A stretch of 64,000 nucleotides of DNA, from NCBI GenBank assembly GCA_039881145.1, contig JAYKKI010000013.1:38893501-38957500 (forward strand). Direction: 5' to 3'. The position numbers and the translations under genes were made by a program. How positions within the stretch are numbered: the first letter of the stretch is position 1; each line of letters opens with the position of its first letter. This DNA comes from Druceiella hillmani (lineage: Eukaryota; Arthropoda; Insecta; Lepidoptera; Hepialidae). This document shows, piece after piece, positions 14,820-26,200 of this stretch. Under the pieces are notes generated by a model. The model did no database searches and was not told the origin of the DNA. It saw nothing but the letters and a program-made list of their open reading frames with translations.

Positions 14820-15240
14820 AACATATTCGTGTTTATTTTACTCCATCGTCTGCGGAGACTGTAGCACCATTTTTGTCGCTTTTCGTTTATCGTCTTCTGT
14901 CATACTTTCCTGTGCTCGGCTTCGTGTAGGGCATCGTGTAACGGAATGTTAAGTCTTTCTCAGGTCTAGTTCATCTAGTATCTAGGGACGGTGCTCCTGC
15001 GGTTCCTGTCGTTCGAATTTTCCCGTGTCAGTGCACTTCTTAATGGTTTTGTTAGATTTTGGCGTAATGTTAAGAAGAGGACTCTCAAGAATCAGATTGA
15101 GAACCGCCTCGTTTTGATTCCAAAATGTTTCAGAATCAAGACTTTGATTGTTCATCAAAGTCATCGTCATAAATGTTATAAAAGTCATTGATTGTTTTAC
15201 GATTGGCCATATTTAATATTTATAGCGGAGTATAAACACA
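14820..15240 (-). other. possible N-terminal fragment of a transposase gene
   Basis: On the minus strand an ATG near 15,211 opens a short Asp-rich stretch reading MANRKTINDFYNIYDDD, then stops and frameshifts. An acidic N-terminus of this kind is seen in piggyBac-type and some other insect transposases, but nothing diagnostic follows. The segment is less AT-rich than its surroundings and has no counterpart in block B, so it is probably an inserted remnant. The family is unknown. Confidence 0.25.
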
Positions 15241-16466
15241 GAGAAATAAAAGACACAGAAGAATAGAGAGACAATAAAAAGATTTGTACCAAAATTGAGT
15301 TAGCTGGCCGAAACTTTAATTGAGGAATTGGAGTAGAATCCACTTTGTCGTCTTTTTCTCTGATACTCATGGTATTATTAGCCTTTAGTGCAGATACAAA
15401 AGGTAATAAATAATATTTCGTTTTAATTTGACGTCAGTATTTTTTTATTTAATTTGACGTCAGTTTTAATTTGAGGTCGCACATAATTGCAAAGCTAAAA
15501 TGTTGACTCATAATTGGCAAATATTGTAGTAATTACGAAACCGAAATAAGTAAACTTATTAAATTAAAAAAAAATTAATTCTGGACAAAACATAGTTACG
15601 GTTTCTTCCATAATTTCTTTGAATTTCCATTATTTCATTTATTAAAGTAGAAGCTTTGGATCACATTGTATATGTAGAGCTTGTAAGCAAATCTAGTTTG
15701 TATTATTTGCCATATTTTACATGATCAACAAGAGAACTACATTTATTCTGGCATACCAGGCACAGCAATTTTTGTCGTGAATGATTTCGTCCGATAAAAA
15801 TTCTGGCACCTATTTTCTTGTCGGACGAATTAAATTTGAACTTATTCTGAAAACCAAAGGAAGGTAATGTATTTAAATATCCATTTTTCAATTTAATTCA
15901 AACTCATTACGATTATTAATGGAGTATGGATATTAATGAGTATGGAGAGGTGGCGCTACTGTGCCAACGTAAACATCGGCTCCGTATATAAAGTTAATTT
16001 AAAATTATAAAAAGTTATCAAAGTGGTGGAAAAACAGTGTGAAAGTGTAAATAACTTATAAACGCAGTGATATAAACATATTTATTGAACTCAGTTATCT
16101 GCATGAACATAAAATAGTGATACAAGTGGTAACAACAAAACAGTGACATTATTCTTCTTGTGAACAATTAAAACAGTACTTACTCGAACTATTCTTACTC
16201 AGTGATTAGTACGGATCATTAAAAAACAATAACCCAAACAAATCAAGTTAAAGAGTGGAAGTTTAGAAATTCTATAACCTACAAAATATTTACTGCGTTG
16301 TCATTTCTTTAGAAAAAACTCAGAGTAATTTAGATAAGCGACATCTAGCGGTCCTGCAAAGTACTAAGTAGTATTGACAATATCGATAAAGTAAGCAACC
16401 ACGGTTTCTCCAGGCACCGAGCTCGTAGTACTTCATAAAACCAATAGAGGGCGTAAAACTAAAAAA

Positions 16467-17273
16467 ATGGATGAAATTAAAGAAATGCTACAAAATATGC
16501 AGGTTGAAATGAGACAAAACAAGATGGAAATGTTGGCCATGAAGGAAGAACTTAAAAATACCATCATTATAAATATCAACGAGAAATTTACTAATTTAGA
16601 AACCAAATATGAGCAAATCGAGCAAAATTTAGAGACACAAAAATTGGCAATTGATGGTTTTGAGCGTTTCATGAGAAGGAAAAATATATTACTTTTTGGA
16701 GTGGAAGAACAAGAGAATAGCTACCAAGAATTAGAGGTAAAAGTTCTAGATATTATTAACAAAACATTAAAAATCAAATGTGAAAATCACTACATTGAAT
16801 CAGTGAGAAGACTTGGCATAAAAAGTGATAAAGCCAGACCTATTGTAATAACTTTGCTTACTATGGGAATAAAAATCAAAATATTAAGGAATAAAAAGAA
16901 CTTGGAAACCTCACCCTACTATATTAAGGAAGACTATCCACTAGATATCCTGAAGAAAAGAAAAGAACTCCAAATTGAAGTAGGCAAATTAAGAGAACAA
17001 GGTAAAAAAGCGATAATTAAATACGATAAAATAGTAATACTTCAAAATAAAAATCAACAAATACAGTCTACTTATATATATAATAAAAAGAGAAATTTAT
17101 CAGATTCCCCCGAGCAGGCAACCAATCCTGCCAGCGCAGAGAACCAGTTTAAAAAACAGCCTGCCAAGATAAGTAAGAACAACAGTATAAACAATTATAT
17201 GATAAAACCTACGCTCACAGTACCTGATAAGACGCCTCCTGAAACGCTCTCATCAAAACAAACTACAAAATAG
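16467..17273 (+). CDS. LINE ORF1 protein (coiled coil plus RRM-like domain), intact
   Basis: This 268-residue frame is the longest uninterrupted coding region in the window. Residues 1-75 are Met/Glu/Lys/Leu-rich with heptad spacing, as in the trimerising coiled coil of LINE ORF1 proteins. Residues 78-190 look like the RRM-type nucleic-acid-binding domain of the L1-ORF1 (Transposase_22) class, starting 'RRKNILLFGVEE' and including 'ESVRRLGIKSDKARPIVI'. The C-terminal 70 residues are basic and polar. The expected role is binding element RNA and acting as a nucleic-acid chaperone. The ATG sits in 'aaaaaatggatg', a good insect context. No frameshift is present, which suggests a fairly young insertion. 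The ORF2 frame follows the TAG stop in the same reading frame. Confidence 0.85.
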   Translation: MDEIKEMLQNMQVEMRQNKMEMLAMKEELKNTIIININEKFTNLETKYEQIEQNLETQKLAIDGFERFMRRKNILLFGVEEQENSYQELEVKVLDIINKTLKIKCENHYIESVRRLGIKSDKARPIVITLLTMGIKIKILRNKKNLETSPYYIKEDYPLDILKKRKELQIEVGKLREQGKKAIIKYDKIVILQNKNQQIQSTYIYNKKRNLSDSPEQATNPASAENQFKKQPAKISKNNSINNYMIKPTLTVPDKTPPETLSSKQTTK

Positions 17274-17458
17274 CAACCCACACCGGCCCCTCTCAATCTC
17301 CCAACACGGCTGGTCACCGCGGGAGACCTAGACTGCAACCCTCCAACAAGCCAAGAACTATACATCTGCACATACAACGTAAAATCACTACTATCGCCGC
17401 GAAGGATAAAGCAAGATGGAGGCAGTTGGAGGAGGCCTATACCCGAAAGGGGCCATGA
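17274..17458 (+). pseudogene. LINE ORF2 stub (endonuclease start fused to C-terminus)
   Basis: After the ORF1 TAG the same frame stays open through 'LYICTYNVKSLL', the first strand of an apurinic/apyrimidinic-type endonuclease (its Asn belongs to the conserved TYN motif). At about 17,395 the sequence jumps to the ORF2 C-terminus 'RWRQLEEAYTRKGP', which is in another frame and ends at TGA 17,456-17,458. No reverse transcriptase residues remain. Confidence 0.8.
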
Positions 17459-17850
17459 CAGGTTATAGTCAACTTGTTAAAATATAGTATATTTCACTAA
17501 TACACATTATAGTTGTTTTTTCATAGTCAAAGTTATATAATTTAATTGTAAAAGTATGTCATGGAAAATAAAGAGGCTTATTATTATTATTATTATTATG
17601 GATATTAATTATATATAATAATTAAATAAATTTGTAATAATAATTTACTTATTATCTAAGAAAAAATATATACAATTGAGATTTTATCCCTAAATTATCA
17701 GGTGTAATCCAATCATACTTTCATACTACGTCTACTCTCTTAATAATTTGTTTCCATCTATTTTGTGTCACTAAATGAATTTTTTTTAAATTTGGGTTTC
17801 ACAAAGCTGAAATCTATTGTTTAACTTATTCCCTTACAATATCTTGATTT

Positions 17851-17853
<3 letters not shown>

Positions 17854-17905
<52 letters not shown>
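17854..17905. repeat. (TA)n microsatellite
   Basis: About 26 uninterrupted TA units, lying about 250 bp after the LINE insertion. Confidence 0.95.
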
Positions 17906-17906
<1 letters not shown>

Positions 17907-18149
17907 TTGTTTAGCTTTTCATCCCACCTCGCACGCGCAGTTATTCATATTTTTCTGAAAAATGCTTAAACGTGTATTTTTTCCAATACTTTGAAAGCAA
18001 TAATATTGCCCTGATACAAACAGATAACAAATCCAAAGTTTCTATTTCTGTAAGGGCATTCTTGGTAAACATTTTTGTTTCCTGCACGACCCCCATACAT
18101 ATTATTATAAAGTATTCTTTAAAATGGACAATCGATTTTTAAATTTAGC

Positions 18150-18590
18150 CTATGGAAATACGAGTATGCTTAGTATCATAATTAATTTCTCTGGATTGTA
18201 ACTGACGGCATTAAGGATTTCAACAAATGCGCTGGGTTGATTTAAAACGGTATTGCTTAACATTTGTATTAATTCTAAAAAATAACGCACAACGTTCACG
18301 ATTAAAGTGTTACGAATGAAAATTTACTAAAAAAGAAAATTTCTATCCTTTTCTCTTTCAGTAAGTTTTTAATTACTAACAGAAAAAAGATCAATAACGC
18401 ACAGATGGATTCGAGGGTGTTTATTGGCAACATGAACCCTTTGATATTATACATTGAGATGCTGGCTTACTTTTTCGACAAAACTCGTCAATTGTCGGCA
18501 ACTGACTCACCTATAACAGTCATTCGTCTGCATTAAGCATAAGCCGCATTTAAAATCGAACATGTATCAAAAATGTATGTAATATTGAAT
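18150..18590 (-). pseudogene. unidentified coding remnant, relative of the one at 31.24-31.57 kb
   Basis: On the minus strand this stretch aligns in protein terms with the 31,240-31,572 frame. Examples are 'VVRYFLELIQMLSN' here and 'PVRYFLDFIKMLSK' there, then 'EILNAV..NPEKLI' against 'EVLNALNFHLERLI', and 'FKCGLC' against 'FKCSLC'. The conservative replacements show both came from a coding sequence. This copy has several stops and frameshifts. I do not recognise the family. A transposon protein or an expanded insect gene family are both possible. Confidence 0.5.
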
Positions 18591-18738
18591 TTTTCAGAAA
18601 CACCTTTTCCCATTTATTTTAGTTGATTTTTAATTCTTCTATTTCAGACAAAAAAAGACACAACTCTTTGCCCTCCTCGTTGAAAGAAAACGCCGTTGTA
18701 CGATGAGGATGCTTGTTTCAGATTTTTGTTCGTTAAGA

Positions 18739-18960
18739 CTAGCCAGTCTCCTCCACATCTCCACGGACGTAGTGCAAGTTATAATATGCACCATCACGTT
18801 CTCTGACATTCTTGTTACATGCCATGTTTAGGATTTTGCGTCTTACTATCTGCCCCGGCCTCCGGTTGACAATCGTCCCTTCTACTAGTTCTAATAAAAA
18901 TTCTAATAAAAATCTTGACTTCATAGTAAAATAACAGACTGAAAGTTCCATTGATTCCAA
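18739..18960 (-). pseudogene. probable Harbinger transposase C-terminal fragment
   Basis: The minus-strand frame contains 'NMACNKNVRERDGAYYN', which resembles the 'CVLHNF..ERDG' stretch near the end of PIF/Harbinger transposases. A similar 'CPNIIRDRDG' lies upstream on the same strand (about 19,150-19,180), so two C-terminal pieces may be stacked here. Match quality is low and the frame is short. Confidence 0.35.
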
Positions 18961-19099
18961 TTTAATCCTGCTCCCAGCTTGATGTGCAAGCCATTTATTT
19001 TAAAGTTATTTTTCATCGTCGTGTTTTCTTGCTCGTCCCGCCCTGCTCAAAAAGCAAGTTTTTTTTCCGTCGGGTTAACCTCAAAATGTATTCTCCTTA

Positions 19100-19840
19100 A
19101 TTTCGTCCTGTTTAATCTCGATGGAACAATTTTATGAGCTATATTATTATTACCGTCCCTATCTCTAATGATATTCGGACAATAACTTTTAATTAATTAA
19201 CAAGCATGTTCTACAATTGCATCCATAAGCCTGTGAAGATAAGCCATTTTTCAGTTAAAATGTTCTATGCGTAGACTACGCCTTACTACAGAATAAGACT
19301 ACTTTCGTACACACAGACAACAACCTTTTGTTGAAATATTTTCTTCCTGCATTTAGATACCTTTGTGGATACGAAGGGATGAAATAACTTTTAAAAGGAT
19401 TTGCTTCATCTCCGATTAAGGAATTGGGTATTACAATGGACGATAACGGAAATTTTGAAGCGGCGTCATATTTAATTTTTTGTTTTGAATAAGTTTAATT
19501 TCGAAAAACGAAATGTTGCTCCATCATTATGATTTCCTCTCCTACCGATTTCAATAAGGACAAGTTTTTGTATGCGTCCACTACTGCTTATAAAACGACT
19601 GAAATATATTTGTGTCTAATTACAATATTTCAAACCAAAATTATGTTGGGTGTTTGACGCGGAAATGCTTCACGTCTACTGCTATACTGCTGATGCAATT
19701 GGTAAATTTCCATAGAATACAAAATATTGTTTCAATTCTTATGTAGATTTTGGTATTACACTATCCTTAAAAGTTTTCCAAATACATAGTTTCACAAATA
19801 ATCTTGCTTATAATACTTTTTCCATTTCCACAAAAGCTCT
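19100..19840 (-). pseudogene. PIF/Harbinger transposase, broken (unit 1)
   Basis: Read on the minus strand in shifting frames, the expected motifs appear in order. 'WKFTNCISSI' then 'DVKHFRVKHP' stands for the usual W-FPNCI-DGKH block (first catalytic Asp, Gly changed to Val). Next comes 'AVVDAYKN', and 'LIEIGRRGNHNDGATFRFS' holds the second acidic block. 'LIGDEANPFKSYFIPSYP' and 'RKYFNKRLS' match the GDEAFPLK-PYPG and FN-RLSRAR blocks. Stops and frameshifts leave it non-functional. It is divergently arranged with the MADF-BESS remnant on the plus strand just to its right, the classic two-gene Harbinger layout. Confidence 0.7.
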
Positions 19841-19979
19841 GTCTTAATGATTTAAAGTTCAATGCAGTTTGAGGGCATTAATTATAAATAGAAAATACAT
19901 TATGTTATTTGCAGTTGTTCTGCTGAAAATTAAATCAAAGAATCTCAAATATGAAAGAAAAGACATGATAAAAACTTCG

Positions 19980-20567
19980 TTCTTTACGTCGTTAGACGAT
20001 GGAGACATCAATAAAAATTTCAAATCTACGTGGCTGTACGATCAAATATTATAATTCTGTTTAGATGAAACAGTTCCAGAAAATACATACGAAAACTTAG
20101 ATAAACATATTGGTAATAGGAACAAAGATGTCGAAAATTTATCATATAATTCTTCTCTTTATGGTTTTTTGTCAACTGGAGTATCTGCTAATAGTAACAA
20201 AAAACGTAAAAGTGAATCTCAAACGGGTGAAGATTTAATAGAAATTGAAATAAAAAAGTTACAACTGTTGGTTGTAAAGACTGAAAATCAAAAGGTAAAT
20301 GTGAATATTGCTATTTTTACCAATATTTGATCCCGTTAATGAAAAAAACTGATTAGTGCATAAAACTTGAGGGCCAGAAACAAAATGAATCAGGTAATAT
20401 TGGAAAAACTGGAAAATAATTCTAGGCGAATGGAATTACAATCAGACGATCTTGGAGTAAACAGAAATATTCAAGGTTATCATCACGAATATAATACAGC
20501 GAATTATGTTGAAACACTTAGTCAAAATAATTATAGTCGTGATTATGATCAATACGGAGATCTCTAA
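19980..20567 (+). pseudogene. MADF-BESS (Myb/SANT-like) Harbinger partner gene, broken (unit 1)
   Basis: 'STWLYDQIL' followed, after one stop, by 'FCLDETVPENTYENLDKHIG' matches the end of a MADF DNA-binding domain. A Lys/Glu-rich linker follows (about 20,190-20,290) with a donor-like 'aaaggtaaat'. Then a frame-shifted 'YQYLIPLMKKTD' runs into 'LRARNKMNQVILEKLENN' (20,367 on), a recognisable BESS interaction motif. In Harbinger elements such proteins bind the transposon ends and help bring the transposase into the nucleus. At least three disruptions are present. A retained host Adf-1-like gene is less likely, given the adjoining minus-strand transposase and the same pairing at 22.2-23.2 kb. 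Confidence 0.6.
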
Positions 20568-20904
20568 ATTAAAGATGCTCAATAATATTTGTTTTTTTTT
20601 TTTTTGAAGTTGCCGAACAAATTGTTTTGTTGTTAATGACCTATGGTTGTTTTAATGTTTCGTTAGTGGTTATATAGCACATATTTCTTTATCTAAACAA
20701 ATATATAACCTTTTTACCTCTATGTAATAAATATTATTTCTTCTGTCACAATATATTTATTTGGAAAATTAGATTGCGTTCTCTCGAATTATTGTCTTAT
20801 TCCTTTTCGAATATAATGGAATGAATTTACAGACATTCTTCTACAACAATACAAAAATCTTTATGGCTCCTACAGTCCTCATACAAATTTGACTAAGGAG
20901 AGAA

Positions 20905-21200
20905 CAGAATATACCAAGCCGGGCGGCTTGGCGTGGCTTGACGCGTCCGCGCTTCCATTGTGAATACAGCCGCGCGACTAGCCGTGGCCGTGCCTGCGCC
21001 ATTACCAACTCCCGCGCGTCGCACTTACATTATGAACGGGCACTTAATGTAGTCATAGATAGTATTTGAAATGTTTGTTTATACAAATAGGGGTCTAACC
21101 GCCCATTTACAATGGAAGCGCGGCGCTTAGCAGCGGGCGACAGCGCGGCTTGTGTTCACAATGGAAGTGCGGACGCGGGCGCGGCTTGGTGTATCATGTT
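20905..21200. mobile_element. GC-rich MITE-like element with inverted ends
   Basis: A GC-rich island stands out in a 70% AT background. The left arm reads 'accaagccgggcggcttggc' and then 'cgcttccattgtgaa'. The right arm, read inverted, gives 'caccaagccgcgcccgcg' and 'cacttccattgtgaa'. A second inner pair, 'acttacattatgaa' and 'ttacaatggaagcgcggc', lies between them. The middle (21,045-21,090) resembles 7,217-7,260 in block A. A 'TTCACAATGG' core is compatible with a Harbinger-type end, so this may derive from the flanking Harbinger units. Exact ends were not fixed. Confidence 0.5.
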
Positions 21201-21338
21201 CTCTCCGCAGTCAAAAACGTGTTGTCATTAATAACTGTCGTTTAGAAAAATAGATACAGAGGAATTTTTATTATTAACAGAAAGTAGTTACGTTTGATTT
21301 AATGACTGTTCCTGATGGCTAACACAAAATTCATCAAA

Positions 21339-21620
21339 AGGGTATTAGGGAATTTCACAAGTTACATAAGGACTACAGAAACTATGAGGATTTTTTATTT
21401 TTAGATTATATGTCAATCTATTCGATTATATTCTAAACGGAATATCTAAGAATTAGAGAGAATGCAATAAAATTATCGAAGGGTATTAGGGAATTTCACA
21501 AGTTACATAAGGACTACAGAAACCATGAGGATTTTTTATTTTTAGATTGTATGTCAATCCATTCGATTATATTCTAAACGGAATATCTAAGAATTAGAGA
21601 GAATGCAATAAAATTATCGA
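21339..21620 (+). repeat. two tandem 141-bp copies
   Basis: Units begin with 'gggtattagggaatttcac' at 21,340 and 21,481 and are nearly identical (about four differences noticed), so this is a recent duplication. The unit has no long open frame. Confidence 0.95.
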
Positions 21621-22149
21621 AATTATTATATTGTGCCAAAATAAATGTTATTAATTACGTTAAAATAAAAGTTCACATCTCTTTAGGCGGAAGAATATGT
21701 AGTATACAATAAGTATAAAAACATTGAAACACCCATCAATTAATTATTTATTTGCAGCTTCTAATTAACAACAAAATAATATGTTTGCCTAATTTAAACA
21801 TTCATACTATACTAACGTAATCATATTCGCAAATTATCTTATAACTAAGCTGTATTTTTTATATTTTAATAAGAATATGAGAGTAGAATGATATTAGAAT
21901 GCGTATACCGTATTTCACGGAATGAGAGGGGAAGAAAAGATAATGAGAGAAAGAAGAAGAAATAAAAAATCAATAGTCGAAATAACACGCATACCAGAAG
22001 GGTCAACAAAATAATAAATAAAATGTACGATTAGTTGTTAACATTGTTGGTTTTCTTTCCCAAAATCAGCGCATAGCTGATTTCGAACTGTTTTGACCCT
22101 TCTGATATACTTGTTTTTTTGTTTGTTTCTTGGTGTTTTCCTTCCACTT

Positions 22150-22560
22150 CTTATCTTCGAGATTAAATTTTCGAAAAATGAAATGTTCGCCCGTCACTTT
22201 GCTTTCCTCCTCCACCGATTATAATAAAAACAAACTTTTTGTAAGTATGTAACTTTTTGTTATTAATATATTTGAAACCAGAATTATTTAGGCGTATACA
22301 TGGAAATGCTTCTCGTCTACATACTGATGAAGTAATTCATATGTTTCCTTACAACATAAAAGACTAGTATGTTCTTTTTTAAATGTCCTCGTGTAGAATT
22401 TCGTTTTACACTATCCTTGATAGATTTCCAAACAGCTTCCCATGTTTCATAAATAATTTTGCATAGGTAATACTTGTCCTATGACGAAAGCTCTGTCCTC
22501 GGAATCTAAAGATCATTCCAGCTCAAAGTTGTTTGTAACAAATAAAAAATACATTATATT
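22150..22560 (-). pseudogene. PIF/Harbinger transposase fragment (unit 2)
   Basis: On the minus strand, 'AKIIYETWEAVWKSIKDSV' matches the segment before the first catalytic block. 'DEKHFHVY' stands for the DGKH block, and 'IIIGGGGKQSDGRTFHFSK' is the second acidic block with its SDG core. The part after that is missing. Nucleotide similarity to 19,480-19,860 is clear (for example 'aaatgaaatgttcgcccgtc' against 'aaacgaaatgttgctccatc'). Confidence 0.6.
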
Positions 22561-22639
22561 ATTTGCAAAAAAAGAAAATCTAAAAAATCAATTTTGAAAT
22601 AAGTTGAAAAATTCCACTGGTTAGGTTTGGTGACGTAGA

Positions 22640-23240
22640 AACGTAAATGAAGATTCTGAATTTGCGTGATCGTATTATCAAAATAGTGAAATTTTGTTTA
22701 CACGAAACTGTTTTAGAAAATACGTCAGGGTATCTTGATGAAAATAATGGCAATAGGAATGAAGATAGTGAAAATGCATCATATAATGCTTCTGTAATGA
22801 ACTTTGCTAATGAACTTTTGTCAATTGTAGCATCTGCTGGTAATAGCAAAAAAAGGTAAATATACGTCTCAAATACGTGAAGGTACTATAAAAAAATTTA
22901 AAACAAAAATTACAATTATTATTTTAAAAATTTAAAAAGGAAAACTAAAGAAATAGTGTTAATGTTACTATTTTTTCCAAAAATGAAATAAAAACATGTA
23001 ATAATTTACAAAAGTTGACAGTAAGAAACCAAACATTAATCGTAAATCGTCGTCGTTTTCTAATTGTACCATTTCATAATATTGGATGAAATGGAATAAC
23101 TATAAAATAATGATTGGCCAATTAGAATTACAATCAAACAATCTTAGAGATAACAGAAATCTTCAATGTAATTGTTATGAATATAGTACAGCGAATTACG
23201 ATAAATCACCCATTTCAAATTGATTACAGTATTTAAGTCG
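22640..23240 (+). pseudogene. MADF-BESS partner gene remnant (unit 2)
   Basis: This is a paralogue of the 19,980-20,567 remnant: 'FCLHETVLENTSGYLDENNG' aligns with 'FCLDETVPENTYENLDKHIG', and 'SYNASVMNF' with 'SYNSSLYGF'. The tail around 23,120-23,200 matches the tail of unit 1 at nucleotide level. The BESS core is not readable here. It sits divergently beside the unit 2 transposase fragment, repeating the layout of unit 1. Confidence 0.5.
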
Positions 23241-26200
23241 TGAACATAGTCTCTAAGGAATTTTGCAAAGCACAAAATTTCACAAATCACATTATTTATT
23301 TTTATTTTCTTTAAAAATTAATATAAATAAAACTGCATATAATAGAGGAATACATTTCATTGTAAATTAGTATACTAATAAAGGTAATAAATCGGTATTA
23401 TAGTAACTAATTGCATTAGCAACTATTATATATATTAATGCAGTGAGACTGATTAAGATATGACAAGATAAAAATCGTTTGCTTTATGTATAGAGAGGTA
23501 CGTTAAAATTATTAATATCTATCAATTTTACACTTGTATTTGTAATTATGAAATATACATGACATATAGCGGCGTGAATCAAAAACACCCTTGTTAAGTA
23601 AATGGTTCGACATGCACGATTAGGAGCATTATATCAATTCAATTTTTAGGATTTTTTTTAATAGTTTTGGGTTAGTCTTAGTGGATAAGACTTAAACAAT
23701 CTCGAACTTTTCTGTAGAACTATTTTAAGTTAGTCTTAGTTGATAAAACTTATATAATCTCAGACTTTTCTGTAGAATTATTTGATACAAATAATCTTAT
23801 TGTACAATGTTTTTGTGTATTTTTAACTCTCTACGCAGTGCACGAAGGAGGTATCCTCCCCAAAGTATGGGAGGTATCCTCCCCAAAGTGTGTTTTTTTT
23901 CGATTACTTGAATTGTAATGAAGAAATTTGACTCCTTCTTCACAGATCAGCCAAATTATGCAAAACATGTATAAATTGTACACCTAAATTCAGGGTATTA
24001 TGGTGGAGACTAAAATAGAATAAAATTAAAAGTTACTTATTTTCAAGGTAATTACTCGATTTATGGTGAAGATTAAAATTAAATACATTATGTAGTTACT
24101 AAGACAATTGTATATATACGACAAAAAAAGCTCGGTGTTCATCTTTAAATTTGGCTTAGAAATAAAGCATATTAACCCACTCATATCTAAATAGCTAACT
24201 CCCAAAAGTACTTTCATGAAAATTTTAATAGGTGTAAGTTAAGTGTTTAAAAAAAAAATTAAAAATGCATGTGCAGTATAGCGTATTGTTTGAAAGAATT
24301 ATTTATATAGGTCTCGGAAATATCCTTTTCATTAATTTGGGCTATATTTATACGTACATATATATACTGAATAATAAGTTAAGAAAATGTTCTCCTCCCC
24401 TTATTTTTGAAGTTACCGAACATAAAATTATGACAGAAATAGAGTTTTTCAAATGCTACGTCAATATTGTAGGAAAACAAGAACCATGATTCTATGTTAT
24501 AGTTTTTTTCTTTTATTTACGACAATATAAATGTTGTTCCTCATTATATTAAGTATTATTGAATTTTTATGGGACTAGGAAGTCTATATACGTATTGTTA
24601 TATGCTGTTGATGGCTTTTGTTTGCAATTTTCTTCCTCTAGTTTTGCATATTGCACTTCTTAGATCGTACACATACGTAGCAAGCAAGAAAACATCATCG
24701 AGCAAAATTTCATATATCTACATTAAATGACCCGAAATACATTTATGAAGCTTTGAAAAATATTCCACGTGTCATATATATAACGTCACATTTTGTCGCA
24801 TATGTTCCTAAAGATCCTTTTAAATACGCAATATTTCGATATAAATTCAGAGCAAGCGAATCATTTTCATAATAACATTTAGAAAAGAATTGGCTGTTAA
24901 AATTAAGTCTCAAATGTGTTGTATTTTATTGTACAACGGAAATTATCGAATGTAAAATGCGCACAATAGTCAAAAAATTTCTGTGTCATAACGGGACAAT
25001 GAAAAGCTTTTTTCAAAGTTAATGTTTCAGGACATGACTTATTTCCTTATTTTTTGGGTAAGTAATTTTAAGATTTTATTTGATGCGGTTTTCATTTTAT
25101 GCGAGAGAAAGTGAATATTATGAAAACATAAAATATTATGAGAGTTGTAAAGTAACTATTGTGAGATTTACAATAGGGTAAATAAGATGCCTGCAACGAA
25201 AGGAACTTTAAATCATTTATTACTTTGAAATTTAAATAAAAGTCGTTATGACACGTAAAATAACTTTACTGTTACTTGATTTCCTAAATAATGATTTTCG
25301 CTTAGGCCTCTATAAATATATATATACACGATTCATCCAAATTTTCACTCTCATTTTCAAAACTGATTACAGAAATTGAAAAATGTTTGATATTAAATTA
25401 TCAAGTTTTTAATGTTTACGCTGGCTCCAGTTTAAAACAAATATTCCTATTGAGATGGTAGCCTGGTCGATTGATTAAATTCTGGTCTCCCGATCGTTGC
25501 AAATTTAGTCGATATTTCCTATATGTGACAAAAAATATTAGAACTTTTATGAAAAGAGAAGAATCAAATAGAATTCATAAGCTGCGCGCATATATTGAAA
25601 TATACTTGCGTTGTGTCATGTTGTTTTTTGATGACTGGAGTTCGAACATGTTTTGGTTGTGTGATTTTTGAGACATTGTTTATAATAATTCATTGTTGCT
25701 TTCAAACCCCTTGTTTATTAAATTGATTTCTATTATTTAAAAATTACTCGTTGTCTAACAAACCGAGCGCAGTCAGGAATTCGTGAAAATTAAAAGAAAT
25801 ATGAATATAAAGATGAATGTGAACTTAGTAAAGTTAAACAAAATAATATTAGTTTACTATTCGCATGTGTATGGTAGTCAGAATTGCGACTGTCAGAGTA
25901 CGATCTAGCTTACGGACTCGCGCTGCAAAAAATCTATCTGACCAAAACTCGCGCTGTTGTAATATAAGATATGAATATGAATTTTGGTTTATATTTAAAT
26001 ATGTTTAAAATGAAAAGTATTGGCGTCGTCTGACATATGTGTACCTCGCTTGAATTTAAATTATTTTATTTATCGTACGTCGTTACTACTGTGGATTTCC
26101 TAGCGCAATAAATATTTAATAATATCCAATATAAGTAAATAAGGTAGACGTATGTATTAATCATGACTGCCCCGAAAATTATGACATCCAAAATAATCGT

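Larger units (their letters stand above)
15938..17596 (+). mobile_element. ORF1-only non-LTR retrotransposon (internally deleted RTE-like LINE)
   Basis: The insertion is bounded by a 13-bp direct repeat, TATGGATATTAAT, at 15,925-15,937 and 17,597-17,609. It has a 5' leader of about 530 bp, an intact ORF1 (16,467-17,273), a stub of ORF2, a 3' UTR and a (TTA)n tail (from about 17,577), a tail style typical of RTE-like elements. ORF2 survives only as the start of the endonuclease ('ELYICTYNVKSLLS', 17,355-17,396) joined out of frame to the last codons ('AKDKARWRQLEEAYTRKGP', stop 17,456-17,458). About 3 kb of endonuclease and reverse transcriptase is therefore missing, with the junction at about 17,394-17,402. 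The copy cannot retrotranspose unaided. Confidence 0.85.

Noticed and set aside
14982..15191. overlapping frames on both strands
   Set aside because: Neither frame matches a family; the more plausible reading is a different minus-strand frame starting near 15,211, listed as a low-confidence fragment.
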